A DNA stretch of 64,000 bases, from NCBI GenBank assembly GCA_021432635.1, contig MU270053.1, positions 575,811-639,810 of the forward strand. The letters run 5' to 3'. The stretch comes from Thozetella sp. PMI_491 (taxonomy: Eukaryota > Ascomycota > Sordariomycetes > Chaetosphaeriales > Chaetosphaeriaceae). Shown one piece after another: positions 13,545 to 24,976 of this stretch. Position 1 is the stretch's first letter. Each line of letters starts with the position of its first letter. Both the position numbers and the translations under genes were made by a program. The notes beneath the pieces are model-generated. The model ran no database searches. It was not told the DNA's origin and saw only the letters and a program-made list of their open reading frames with translations.

Positions 13545-16212
13545 ATGGGGAACGGCTTCGCCAGGTTCCTCAAGCTCATTGTCCACAATGAAGCGATGCG
13601 AAATGAGTTCGTGCCTGCATCAAAGTCGGCCATGTTTGAGAGGCTGACTTGAAGACCGCCAGTCCTCCTGAGATCTACAATTGGAGGGTCTTCGCCCTAG
13701 CTTGCGCAGGTCAGTATCCTTGTATCTTAGGCTGTGCGATATATCATTGTGGGAGGAAAGCTGACCGATCCGTAGCTTGGTATGCCGAAGCATGACAACC
13801 CATGTACCGCAGGATATCGACTGATGTTTCCATTACCAGCTTCGGTGGCATGTTGTTTGGCTGGGAGTATGCTTAGACCCCCAGGAAGCATTCTATTATA
13901 AGCCAAGACTAACGAAGTCATAGTATCGGCGCCATTGGAGGCGTGCTAACCTATCCCAACTTCATGACGTGAGTGGTGCTTTGCGCTATATAAATGGGGG
14001 GAGAGGGACTAACAAAAGGCAGCGACTATGGCATTAACAAGGACGACTCGAGTACTTTGAACGAGAACAGTTAGTGCTCCCCCCCGGGAGGGATCCTCTG
14101 GCAACTGGCAGGTGAACTGATGCGTTCTCCTAGTCGTATCGACGTTGCAGGCAGGATGCTTCGTGGCATGTCTCGCGGTAAGTTCCTGGCCTCGATCCGC
14201 GTGCTAGAGTTGGAGAAGGGGTGAGAGAAAGCTCGCCTGCTCACGACGTTCACGTAGGCATCCCCGATCGCTGACAGGTGGGGACGACGATGGTCCCTAA
14301 TCATTTCCGGCCTCATCACCTGCGTCGGCGTGGCGATGCAGGCCGGGTCGAACCATTCACTCGCTGTGATGTACACCGGTCGCCTCGTCGCAGGGCTAGG
14401 GGTCGGCGCGGCGTCGATGTTGACTCCGCTTTATGGTATAGCACGCCGTCCCACTTGTGCTCTGTAAAGAGGTGGAGGGGATCTGGCTGACATCGAAACG
14501 TCTATTAGTGTCTGAATGCGCTCCTCGCGCCATTCGTGGTGGCCTCACGGGCTTCTACCAACTCTTCATCGTCATCGGGACCATGATATCGTTCTGGATT
14601 AACTATGCTAGCCTGACACAGGGCAACCTGGGTGGTGTATACCAGCTGCCTCTTGGCCTCCAGGCAATACCTGCCATGTGAGTCCTATGCCGAATATGAT
14701 TAACCTCTATTCTACACGTACTAACAGATCCGATAGTTGTCTAGCTATCGGGATGTTCTTGTCCCCTGAAAGGCAGGTTCACTCGCTCTGCTGGTCTTCT
14801 TGTGAACACATGCTAAAAAAGACGTTCTAGTCCTCGCTGGTGCGCCAGGAAAGACTATTGGGAGAGAACGCACGCTATTCTTACGAGGCTCTCCAAGTAA
14901 GCTTTCTCGCACCTGCCATCCCTGTCACTGTTACTGCAGCGTTGACCATCTAATGAACCAACCTTTGCAGCCTCCCCGGAGATCATCCCTATATTCAAGG
15001 CGAGATCCAGGAGATGTCGGCGCAACTCGAGATGGAGCGAAGACTTATGGGAGACGCAACTTCTTGGGTCTTGCTCCGCGAGATGTGGACTATCCCGGGC
15101 AACCGCAAGAGAGCACTCATCTCGATTGGACTGATGGTCTGTCAACAAATGACGGGAGTGAATGCCATTGTAAGTGACAGCGTGAACTTTGTCATGAATC
15201 CAACTGCTGATCGGTCTCGTGGTAGAACTACTACGCGCCACAAATCTTCCAGAGCATGGGCATGGATGGCGCCCAGTCCTCGCTGTTTGCAACTGGCGTC
15301 TACGGGATTGTAAGTCCCTGTCCATTTCAAGAAGAAGCCGATCAACCATAGCTGATGGGCGGAACCAGGTAAAAACGGTCACTTGCTTTTGCTTCCTTGT
15401 CTTCGCCGCAGACAGCTTGGGCCGGCGTCGCTCTCTGCTGTGGACCAGCATCGCCCAGTCAATCTCCATGTACCTTGTCGGCATCTACATCCGCATCTTC
15501 CCTCCCGTGGCAGGGGCTCCGGTATAGTGCCGAAATCTCGGCCTCCATGTGTTTTCATAATACTTACAATGCCTCTAGATTCCGCCTTTTGGCTACTTTG
15601 CCATGGCCTGTATTTACCTTTTTGTTGCGTAAGTCGCCGCTGCTCTATCTCTTGACGTGATTCGCTCACAAGGACACCTACAGCTTCTTCCAGTTCGGAT
15701 GGGGACCGTGTAAGTCTACATCGAACGTCTTGTACCTCGCATAGTACTCATCACAGATCCAGGCTGCTGGATCTACGTCTCCGAGATCCCGACCGCTCGC
15801 TTGCGCTCTCTCAATGTTGCCATCGCGGCTGCCACGCAGTGGCTCTTTAACTTCGTAGTCGCACGAAGTAAGCTCACCTTCGCAAGAGACATTCCATTGG
15901 AGGTGACGCTTATACTGTTTAGCTGTTCTGACTATGATGAAAACCATGGGTTATAAGGGCTACGTAGGTCTCCTGCCCTTGACTTCTCCCGAGGCTGGGG
16001 CATACTGACATCTGCACTAGGGTACTTTCTTCCTGTTTGGCTCATTCTGCGCTTCCATGTTCTTCTTTGCCTACTTCTTCATTCCCGAGACCAAGGGAAT
16101 GAGTCTCGAGAAGATGGATGAGCTCTTTGGCATCACAGAGGGCTTCGTCAAGACGGACGACGACCCAGAGAAGCACTCCAACGGACAAAATGGCACACAG
16201 CGGGCTTTGTGA
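13545..16212 (+). CDS. MFS sugar/quinate-type transporter with 19 exons (524 aa)
   Basis: Exons: 13545..13606, 13663..13709, 13776..13779, 13840..13866, 13924..13968, 14023..14069, 14134..14177, 14258..14435, 14509..14677, 14737..14772, 14831..14896, 14971..15169, 15226..15309, 15369..15521, 15579..15628, 15684..15709, 15763..15867, 15923..15963, 16021..16212 (1575 nt, in frame). The spliced product is a 12-TM sugar porter: [20 protein letters not shown] at the N-terminus, [17 protein letters not shown] in TM1, [30 protein letters not shown] then [11 protein letters not shown] (sugar-porter signature), [24 protein letters not shown] (TM7), [11 protein letters not shown], and [16 protein letters not shown] after TM12. 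It acts at the plasma membrane. Substrate cannot be fixed from sequence; hexose, quinate or an oligosaccharide are all possible. Eighteen introns of 53-80 nt is unusually many for an ascomycete. Intron 10 has GC-AG ends, and exon 3 is only 4 nt. Confidence 0.92.
13776..13779 (+). other. Four-nucleotide microexon (CTTG) of the transporter gene
   Basis: It lies between an intron ending GATCCGTAG (branch-like GCTGAC 15 nt upstream) and an intron starting GTATGC and ending TTACCAG. Joining GCAG + CTTG + CTTCGG gives Ala-Ala-Cys-Phe-Gly-Gly, the expected first-TM motif. Skipping it puts the downstream reading out of frame. Confidence 0.8.
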
Positions 16213-17275
16213 TTCGTGATCATTGAGGCAAATCTCCTTCTCGATGACACGGATCATGTGGATACCGTGGCGGGAGGTGTGAAATCCTCCCCAAGGCAAG
16301 CATGATTAGTTGGTGGGCCTGGGTCTCGGCTCAAGGGAAGGAAAATGGCGAGAGCACCTTAATTAACTGCGAGATTGGCCGGATATTTCTGCATCAAGGA
16401 GATAATACGAGGGAATTTCAAATCAAAACCCGAAGATGAAAAAGTAGGATATCCAACTTGCGGGTGTGAAATTTGAATGCTACTCGCTCGCTGCGTGCTA
16501 AAAGGGACGAGGAGCTAACACCTACACCAGACCGCGGCCATCTCAACACGCGGTTTTCGGGCCACGCATTCTCGGTTAAGTAGCTCGGGGGTGGCTTGGG
16601 GTTTAGTTGAGGTGACAGGGAAGTAATATGTCGTATTATTGGTCCGTCTTTGGCGTCTTTTGCCGGTAAAGGGCCAACAGAGTGATCCAGTGCGTGGATA
16701 TGCTCCATGGATGCAAGGCTCTGTTTGCCTGCTGACACAACGAGAGATCAATTTGTACGCTCAGTGGCATGTTACTACTTCCTTGTAGCATAATAGCAAG
16801 GGAGCGAGACGGTGTCTCCAGCGGGACCGAAGCGGCCTGGCACAAGATTCGTAACATATCCCGAGATACAGAGCCAGTTGAAGCAGTCTTATTCCGTCGC
16901 TGCCTTCGCAGGCAAGTCATATATACCAAGTATTTTTCGCCCTCTCTCTGTCTCTCTAACACACACAGAATGAGGACACTGAATGGAATGCCGAGATAGA
17001 ACACGGGGGTAGACATGTATGCGAGACATCTAGTGATCAAATGAAGCCCCTCGTGTTGCACCAACTTCGCCATTCATCAGCCTGTCCTGACTTTCATTCC
17101 TCAACAACACCGTACAGCATGCTCTCATTGCAAACACACGGGGAGAGAAAGTTCTCTTATAAACTCCACAGTCTTCCCCGGTGACCTGGTAGGTCTAAAA
17201 ATGGGCGGGTATAGCATCGCCCTTGTGACGGAGCGTCATACCATTGGTGGGGTATATTACTCCAAGCAATCTTCC
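16213..17275. other. Intergenic region, transporter to ubiquitin-like gene
   Basis: About 1.1 kb between two convergent genes. It holds both 3' UTRs and no further gene that I can support. Confidence 0.4.
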
Positions 17276-19454
17276 TTACACGTCGATGAGCTGTGCTTGG
17301 TGCTCATTCTGGCCAACGTCTCCACTGGCCGGGGTATCCGGACTCGGGGCCGTACCCTCCTGGTTCTCCTCGCTGTTTGATGTGCCCTCAGCTGCTACAG
17401 CGGCGGCAGCCTCGGCAGCAGCAGCAGCCGCTGCCGCCTCAGCCTCCTCCCGTCGCTGGCGCTCGGCACGCTCCTGAGCTTCTAGGTGGGCAATGTGGCG
17501 CTCCGCAACGCCCGGCGCAATGCTCGCCAGAAACAGGAGCCCAGCTCGTTCGGCACGGCGCACTTGGTTGAGAAGCCAGTTCGCGTTGGTGTTTCTGTGC
17601 TCCGCAACCAACCGAGCGGCCGTTTCGGCGGGGTTCGGATGCTGTTGGCGACCACCACGGCCCTCGTCGGCGGCCTGCGGGGCGGCCGGCGCAAGCGGGG
17701 GAGGCTGGTTGGGGTCGGCCAAGGGGAGTAGGCCCTCGAGGTGCCGCCGAATGGGTTCCCAGGCCTGGCCGGCGGCGCCGTTCAGCATGCCCGTGTTGAT
17801 GATAAAAACAATCGCGGCAATGGTGATTATGGTAATCCACCGAGTCCAGCTAGAATCAGACGACGTAAACCACCACACAAAGGCTGCAAGCCTAATGACT
17901 AGCCAGATGTGCGGCCACGCGGCCGCCACCATTGCACCAGCTCCTGGGTTGTTGGGATGAATTACGCGGGGAGCTCGGCGCACCGGAATCGGGTGTCCTT
18001 GTTGTGGCTGAACTTGTGGCTGGATCTGATGCTGCTGGCCCTGAGCTTGTGGGTTGGGCGGCGCCAGCTGCTGTGCTTGTTGTACCGCGGTGGTTGGCGT
18101 TGGGCGAAGCTGCCCTGCGATGGGAGGAGCAACCGTGAAGGGCGGCTGTCGCAGGTTCCGAGCTTGAATGGCCGGGGAAGATGAGCCTATCGGGGTGACG
18201 TAGATGTCCGAGCCGGCGACAAGGAGCCCACGAGGGCCTGCCGGGGAGGAGAGGATATACACCTCAGGGGTCTGGGACGGCGGACGAGCTGGGTTCTGAG
18301 CACGAGATCCGGTCTGCGGCTGGGGAGCGAGACCGCTGAAGGCGGGGCCGTTGACGTTGCCCGGCGCCCTGCCCCCTTGGGGCTCAGGGGTGGCAGTTCT
18401 GCTGGCGTGGCGAGAGAGACTGGGAAACATGGGGGTGGTGACTCCCGGGGCCACAGGTTGAATGGGCCCGTTCAGGTTGGTCGCCATATTCACCAAGGAC
18501 GTGCCAGATGCGCTCCGGTGCATGGCTTCTGTCATGGTCTGCGTGGCCTGGGCCGCATCGTGGCGCCCGATGATGTTTTGGATATCAGCTGGCGAGAAGT
18601 GACCTCGAGGGGCCGAGGTTGGGCCGTTTCCCGGCTGGGGCGAGTTGCTGTTGTTGACGCCGACAGGCACCCCGCCATTGGTGTTGAAGGTCATTCTGAT
18701 ATACTGGCCATTGGGGCCGATCATCTCGCGGGTCACGGTGCCAGGCTGTGCAGGCACCGGGCTGTGGCGGCCTTCTCGCTGCAGCTGGTTCATCCACTGC
18801 ATCATGGTTTGGTGCTGCTGGAGCTGCTGCTGGATCTGCTGCTGGTGGTTCAGGGCGGCCAGGTGCGGATCGGCAAGGGCCCCTGCCGGCATGGGAGCCG
18901 CGGGGAAGTGGGCGAAGTTGGGCGGGATGTGTCGCGGAGCATGACGGAAATGGTGCATATGGGGGTTTTGAGCCGGATGGATTCCTGGTGCCGGGCTCTG
19001 GCCTCGGTTCGGAGCAGCGTGAGGCGCCGGTTGCGGTGGGTGAGGAGGGTGGTGATCTGGCGAGTCCCTTAGCACGAGGTGCAGACTCTGCTGGTCGGTG
19101 TTCCGAAGCTGACATGACAGTTAGCCCTGTTTCCGGACATGTATGGCATTGCCGGGCCGTGACCATTTGGCCATTGATAGAAAGGAGGGGGCTCACCAGT
19201 TCCGCACCAAACACATCCTCCAAGGTGTCATTATCGCGTGAGAGCAGCCTTCCCCGGTGGATCAGACGCTGGTGGTCGTCAATCGGACGCAAGGGCAGAG
19301 CCTCCCGGATCTTGGCCTTGAGCTCGCGGATAGTGGTCGTTGGCGGGAGGCCGGGGAAGTTGAGAGGCTGATTGACGCCAACCGAGGGCGAGACAACCTG
19401 GAGATTCACGACCAGGGGATGGTGACCCTGGGTCGGGGTCTGATCTTCTGCCAT
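17276..19454 (-). CDS. Usa1/Herp-like ubiquitin-like-domain ER membrane protein (696 aa)
   Basis: Exons are 19454..19197 and 19108..17276, separated by an 88-nt intron (GTGAGC...TGTCAG) that joins EDVFGAEL to LRNTDQQSLHLVLR within the ubiquitin-like fold. The ubiquitin-like domain covers about residues 12-100 (PTTTIRELKAKIREALPLRP, HQRLIHRGRLL). A long Pro/Gln/His-rich linker follows (100-480). Two hydrophobic segments, about 485-501 (PHIWLVIRLAAFVWWF) and 510-527 (WITIITIAAIVFIINTGML), make a hairpin. The tail has an Ala/Glu-rich coiled stretch (about 620-660). This layout, an N-terminal UBL, low-complexity linker and double membrane span, is that of Herp/Usa1, scaffolds of the Hrd1 ERAD ubiquitin ligase. 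The assignment rests on architecture rather than recognised signature residues. Divergent from phosphatidylserine decarboxylase. Confidence 0.8.
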
Positions 19455-20273
19455 CGTGGGCGGGGCTGGGCGCCCGTCGAACGGACGCGGTGTCGGACTG
19501 GAGCCGGGGGCGAGGAAGGCTACGGGGAAGAATCGAGCAAGATGCGGTGGCGTTGCGACATGGGCCGCGCGGGCGAGGCGAGATAAAAGGTCAAGTCGAT
19601 GTGGCGGTTCCAGCCTCGAGGCCAGGGAGCGATGGAGCTTCAATCACGCCAGAGTCGCATGCCAGGCAGCCGGGGGTACGCTTAGCGTCGACGACGAGGG
19701 GCCTTGTCCTCTAGTCCGGCGACGACGACGACGATGTGCGAATGGGGACGCAGATCCGGGGGAGAGAAGGGGTGGGGAGAAAGAAGCTGGAGCCTGCCTC
19801 GCCCAACGTTCACCACCTGGACGAATCTGAATCAGCTCCTGCTGGTGTGGGAGAGCTGCAAGGTGTCACGCCGATACTGCCAGCGCTGCCAAAAATTCCA
19901 CGCTGTCATCCCAGATCCTAACTAAGCAGGCATAAGTACCTGGTACCGCGGTTATGCAAGTGTTACAGCGTGCATCCCAGGTACCGCTACCCCTGCCTCC
20001 TGTCATGCACGACCGGCGCAAGCTCGGATACGCCCAGTGGAGGCCAGACCACAACGTCGGGACGGCCCATTGGATTGACCGGGCGCCGTCCCCTCCGACC
20101 GCGAAGCTCTGTCGTTGCTGCCGCTAATGATCGTCCGCCGAGAGCAGCTGCGTCATTAGCTGCAACCAGGTCGATCTCGATCAGGATCTGTCCTGAAGTG
20201 CTCCTCTCACACAACTTGCCCTCCCGGTGCGAGCTTCCACGGCCGGTAAACCACCCATTGCTCAATTGCAACC
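19455..20273. other. Divergent promoter region, Usa1-like gene and PSD
   Basis: About 820 bp between the two start codons, with no further gene seen. It must hold both promoters and leaders. No clear TATA box was found. Confidence 0.4.
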
Positions 20274-22000
20274 ATGGCGGCGTCTCTGGCCCGGCGCGTC
20301 GGCCCGTTCTACGCAGCCACAGGGCGGCCGACCACCTTCCTTGTCACCGAAACCTCGCCCGTCCTGCGGCGGCTCCAGGCTGGTCACCGCGCCGCCGGCC
20401 GCCGTCTCTTCTCCCAGCAGTCCCAGCAGCGGCCCCGGTTCTCGTCCCGCCTTCGTGCTGCCCTGCGCGACTCCAAGATTCAATGGTACCCGATTCCCGT
20501 CGCCCTCGGGGTGGGATTCTTGGGCATGGTGCAGTTCTACAAGGTCACTACGCGAGAAAAGGAGAAGCAGCTGGAGGAGAGCGGAGAGGGGAGACCTAAG
20601 AGGCGGCCCAGGGTCAGGCCCGATGGATCATGGTACGGAAAAGCTTTCCTGGGCACCGCATCTGCCCATAGAACTTCACCTCACTCAATGAGGGGCTGAC
20701 CTTCAACGCCACAGGCAGGTCCAAGTCATGTCGACACTGCCCCTGAAGGCCATATCTCGCCTCTGGGGCAGATTCAACGAGCTGAACATCCCCTACTACC
20801 TCCGCATCCCGGGCTTCAGGTTATACTCGTTCATCTTCGGCGTCAAGTAGGCCCCCCCTGCTGCCTCCTTACCGCAGCCCTTCCGTGCTGACCACGCATC
20901 CCAGTCTCGACGAGATCGAGGAGCCCGACCTCCACAACTTCCCGAACCTGGCCGCTTTCTTCTACCGAACGCTGAAGCCGGGTGCGCGGCCGCTCGATCC
21001 AGATCCCAGTGCGCTTCTTTCCCCCTCGGATGGCCGGGTCCTCCAGTTTGGACAGATTGAGGGCGGCGACATCGAGCAGGTCAAGGGCATGACCTACACC
21101 ATTGACGCCTTGCTCGGCCAGACGTCGCGCCCCGCCAGCATCGTGAGCCAGAGCTCCGACCCCGGGAAACCCTCTCCAACCCGCTCAGGGAGGGCGCTGG
21201 AAGGGGACGAGGAGCTCGTCAAGCGGGACGAAGAATTCGCTCGCGTAAATGGTATCCCGTACACGCTCCCCGACCTGCTGTCTGGCGTAAGCAAGTCCAA
21301 GTCAAGCCGGGTCAAGGACGAGTCGCTCACCGCCTCGCCCGCCTCCGTCTCCGAGGTGAGGGCCGAGTTGGCCCTAGGCGAGAAGCCGTGGTATGCGCTC
21401 CTCTCCTCTGAGAGCCGGCACACCTTGTACTACGCCGTCATCTACTTGGCCCCCGGTGACTACCACCGCTTCCACTCGCCTACCAACTGGGTTGTGGAGC
21501 GCAGGCGGCACTTCGCAGGTGAGCTATACAGCGTCTCGCCCTATCTTCAGCGCACTCTCCCAGGGCTCTTCACCCTGAACGAGCGCGTCGTTCTCCTCGG
21601 CCGGTGGCGCTACGGCTTCTTCAGCTACGTGCCGGTCGGTGCTACCAACGTGGGCTCCATCAAGATCAATTTTGACCGTGAGCTGCGCACGAACAGCCTG
21701 ACGACGGACACGGAGACCGACCGTGCTGCTGAGGAGGCGGCCAAGAAGGGCGAGCCGTACTTGGGCTACGCAGAGGCCACCTACGAGCATGCCAGCTCTG
21801 TCCTCCAGGGTCACGCCCTGCGGCGGGGCGAGGAGATGGGAGGCTTCCAGCTGGGCAGCACCATCGTGCTCGTCTTCGAGGCTCCTGTCTCCAAGACAGA
21901 CGCCTCGGGGCAGCAGCACCAGGGTTGGAGCTGGGCGATTGAGAAGGGACAGAAGGTGAAAATGGGCCAGGCTCTAGGCCACGTCGACCCCCAGGTATAG
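20274..22000 (+). CDS. PSD1: Phosphatidylserine decarboxylase, mitochondrial (528 aa)
   Basis: Decarboxylates phosphatidylserine to phosphatidylethanolamine at the mitochondrial inner membrane. Exons: 20274..20632, 20715..20846, 20905..22000 (1587 nt in frame). The N-terminus is Arg/Ala/Ser-rich and free of acidic residues for over 20 residues (targeting sequence), followed by a membrane span at about 73-88 (PIPVALGVGFLGMVQF). The catalytic region has LDEIEEPDLHNFPNLAAFF, LSPSDGR, PGDYHRFHSPT and the autocatalytic cleavage motif LGST at 480-483. Cleavage between Gly481 and Ser482 would yield the beta subunit and the pyruvoyl-bearing alpha subunit. An insert of about 100 residues between the LSPSDGR region and the core (VNGIPYTLPDLL, SKSKSSRVKDES) is usual in fungal Psd1. 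The alpha subunit would be about 47 residues. Confidence 0.96.
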
Positions 22001-22945
22001 CGTTCGGGAACTGGTGGCCGGGCGGGCTCTCGCCTCGTCCCTTCTTTATTTGTTGGATTCCTATGGAGTCACCTGTGCAATCATACACCACCGATACCAT
22101 AAGTGTAGTCATAAAAAAGATTTCTTTTCCCTCCTCAAGCAATCACGCTGAGTATCGCGACCACATGCCAGCTTGGCACGAGTCAGGGCGACGAGAAGCG
22201 CCGATGTGCTTCAAACTCAATTTCGAGAACTTGCACCCATTTTCTCGTTCGTGCTTCGTTCCGGGTCAGCTCAAAAAGGGGGCCTCGCATCACGTGGAGA
22301 TGCCTACGCGGCCGAGCATACCGCCATCTCTTCTCCCTCCCTCATACTTAAAACCTCTGCCCCGCGCCTATGGGAACCTGTCCATTCGTAGGATGCACCA
22401 GGTAGAGAAATTGCAGGAGTGGCTGCCTCTGATTCGTGGATGCTGACGTCAGGACTGCACCCGACGCCACCCGACAACTGCCCCAAGCAGCTTACTGCGA
22501 CCGATGTCCTAGCTGCCGTCGCATCCCGGGAAGGTGAGCACGCGACCATCCCCCTCCTAAGCTCTACTGTAGCGAGCTAGCCAGCGTGCAGCTCCAGGTT
22601 TGTTCGGCCTCTCCGCTTCGATGAATCCCAGATCCAGTTTAATAATTCTGAGATTGAAGCCTCCGAGAACCGACGTCTTTAAGCCGGACTACCATATCTA
22701 CCTCTCCTGCAGCTTCATCTTCTTCACGCTTTGTCCTGCTCGTCTACGCTTCTGTTTGTGATTGGGCCTAGGCTACCAACGTTGCTGCAAACCTAGCTGC
22801 CTCTATTTTCGTTCCAATCTCTCCTCGCGCGTTGATTGTTTCCACCGGACATTCAAGAAGCCGCTGAAACCTACAAATATGATAACGAGCTTGCATCTCC
22901 CAACCGCAGTCAAATCACACTAGAAACACATTTCGTAGAGCCGCG
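22001..22945. other. Intergenic region upstream of the coiled-coil protein gene
   Basis: About 945 bp holding the PSD 3' UTR and the promoter/leader of the next gene. No further gene seen. Confidence 0.35.
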
Positions 22946-23782
22946 ATGGCTGCCAAATCACCTCTTGCCCCATCAGGGACAGAGGCCGACACGGAGTCGA
23001 GCCCACTCCCCCCTGATCCGGCTGTTCCTCGGACGGTCCACGAAATCTCTACCTTATCTTTGGAACATAGCTCTCACGGTCTAGACGGACCCGAAGGTCG
23101 GCTTTCCCTGGCAGGAGCAAGGCAGCCGAGCCATCTAGCGAATGCGGATGACCTCCCCATGTCGATACAAGACGCCATATTCCAGCATCAGATGTCCCAG
23201 ATACACCCCTTATCCATCACACCCCAAACGCTCATCGCCGCCGGCATCTGTGGGTGGGAGAACGAAGCCACAAACGTGCACCAAGCGCTCGTCAAAGCCG
23301 GCGTGCTGGAGCCTTCCTCGGCGCCGCAGAAGCACACACGCGATCACGGTCACAGCTTCTTCGGTCTGGGAAAGAGCGGCAAGCAAACTTCGGACTATGC
23401 CGAGGAGGAGTTCCTCCCAGTCACTGCCAACATTAATGGTGCTTTAACCAAGAAGGTGCGCGTCCTGACCGTGGTCGGGGCCAAGACGCTCATCAAGCTG
23501 CTATTCTTCTGGGAGGAGGAGGTAAACCGGTGGCGTGCGCGCGAGTCGGATGTGGTCGAGCTGGAGGCGGCGCTGGCGCGATATGTCGAGGAGCGGCAGT
23601 CGCTGGAGGACGGCGGCGTGGCAGCTATGGGCCGAGCTGAGGAGGAGATCAAGGAGGAGAAGGACCGGCTAGAGCGGATGGCCAACGAAGTGCGATTTCG
23701 CATCCAGGCTGTCCGGCTGCGGCGGAGAGTCAAGCCCAGCGAGCGGCAGGTGGAGGTCGCCCTGCCGCAGTATGAGACTTAG
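22946..23782 (+). CDS. Uncharacterised fungal protein with C-terminal coiled coil (278 aa)
   Basis: Single exon; an in-frame stop lies a few codons before the chosen ATG. I do not recognise the family. The N-terminal 65 residues are Ser/Pro/Leu-rich and probably disordered. The middle (about 70-125) has a compact, conserved-looking stretch (SIQDAIFQHQMSQIHPLSITP and ICGWENEATNVHQALVKAGVL). This is followed by ALTKKVRVLTVVGAKTLIKLLFFWEEEVNRWRARE and a charged helix predicted to form a coiled coil (about 200-270). There is no signal peptide or clear transmembrane segment; the LIKLLFFW stretch is hydrophobic but short. The gene is convergent with the nitroreductase gene downstream. Confidence 0.75.
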   Translation: MAAKSPLAPSGTEADTESSPLPPDPAVPRTVHEISTLSLEHSSHGLDGPEGRLSLAGARQPSHLANADDLPMSIQDAIFQHQMSQIHPLSITPQTLIAAGICGWENEATNVHQALVKAGVLEPSSAPQKHTRDHGHSFFGLGKSGKQTSDYAEEEFLPVTANINGALTKKVRVLTVVGAKTLIKLLFFWEEEVNRWRARESDVVELEAALARYVEERQSLEDGGVAAMGRAEEEIKEEKDRLERMANEVRFRIQAVRLRRRVKPSERQVEVALPQYET

Positions 23783-24176
23783 CTGGCAGGTATACCTCAG
23801 TCTGGAGAGGACGGCTGCACAGTTCAGCGCTGCCGTTCCGGAATAGCGCCGAGGCCGACACAGGCTTCTTTTCATGCGCAACAAAGGATGATACCCCTCG
23901 AGAGTACTGCCTGTTCCAAAATACACTCTGTTCTTTCTTAAGCTTACCTTTAGTGATGGCCCTGGGCCGAGTCGAACGTGCCAGTGGGGAACATTGCGGC
24001 CCGCAAGGTACTTTTGACTGCTTCGCGGTCTATTTGTTTGCCTATCTATATGCTGCGGCTAGGTGGTCTGATAACGATGCTAACTCCTCCCAATGCACCA
24101 CTATGGAATCAAAGCCTGAACTGTGGTATTTCCGTATCCTGCAACTCCATCGATCCGAAGGCACACCCGAGATCGC
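23783..24176. other. Convergent 3' region
   Basis: 394 bp between the stop codons of two convergent genes. Nothing further seen. Confidence 0.4.
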
Positions 24177-24976
24177 CTAGGCGCCGAAGACCTTGTAGCG
24201 ATCCTCAATAGGCATGTACTCCTTGGCGCCAGCCTCGGCGGTCTTGCCGCCAAAGACAAGCTGGGCGTTCAGCTTCCAGTTGGCAGGGAGGCTCCACTGC
24301 GCGGCGACCTTCTCGTCGACCAGGGGGTTGTAGTGCTGGAGGTTGGCACCGAGGCCCTCCGCCTCGAGCGCGACCCAGAGAGTGTGCTGCAGCATGGCGT
24401 CCGACTGCAGGGCCCAGATGGGGAACTTGTCCGCATACAGCGGGACGTTCTTCTGCATGCTCTCGACGACGGTCTGGTCCTCGAAGAAGAGGATCTACAA
24501 GGTGGCATGTCAGTTCTCTGCTGTCACGAGACGGCGGGTGGAGGGGAGGTACTCACGGTGCCGGCGGCGCCCTTGAACCAGCTAGTGCGCTGGGCAGTGT
24601 GCTCCCACTTGTCCTCGGGGACGATGGCCTTGAGGGTCTCAATGGTGATGTCCCAGAACTTGTCATGCTCGTCGCCGAAGAGGACTACGACGCGGTTGCT
24701 CTGGGAGTTGAAGGAGCTGGGGACATGGAGGAGGGCGTCCTTGACGATTTCCTGGATGCGCTCCTTGCTGATGGCGAGCTCCTTGCTGAGGGGGTAGTAG
24801 GAGCGGCGGTTCTTGAGCAGCTCGATGAGCGACTGGGCGTTGGCGGGGGCGGCCATCTTGGTGGTGGTGGAAATGGGGCGGGCGGCGGGAACGGCGGCGG
24901 CTTTTACGGGGGCCGAGGAGGCTTTGATGGCAGTAGGTCGGATGGCCTTGGTGATGAGCTTGCTGAAGCGCTGCAT
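24177..24976 (-). CDS. Nitroreductase family protein, likely mitochondrial (245 aa)
   Basis: Exons are 24976..24557 and 24494..24177, with a 62-nt intron (GTGAGT...TTGTAG, phase 0). The product fits the FMN-dependent nitroreductase superfamily, in particular the short fungal Frm2/Hbn1-like branch. Visible blocks are LIELLKNRRSYYPLSKEL, with the Arg-Arg-Ser FMN-binding block, DALLHVPSSFNSQSNRVVVLFG, ILFFEDQTVVESMQKNVPLYADKFP and LQHTLWVALEAEGLGANLQHYNPL near the C-terminus. The N-terminal 40 residues are rich in Ala, Lys, Arg, Ser and Thr and end in RPISTTTKMA, which looks like a mitochondrial presequence. A second in-frame Met at residue 41 would give a cytosolic form starting at the family's usual position. 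Members reduce nitroaromatics or respond to oxidised lipids and fatty acids. The substrate here is unknown. Confidence 0.9.

Noticed and set aside
13607-13662. Frameshift in the N-terminus of the transporter, suggesting a pseudogene
   Set aside because: A 56-nt intron with donor GTTCGT, branch GCTGAC and acceptor GCCAG removes it and gives the conserved Asn-Asp-Pro-Pro-Glu-Ile-Tyr, so the gene appears intact.
18377-19072. Long plus-strand frame opposite the Usa1-like gene
   Set aside because: Antisense shadow of a GC-rich, Pro/Gln-coding exon.
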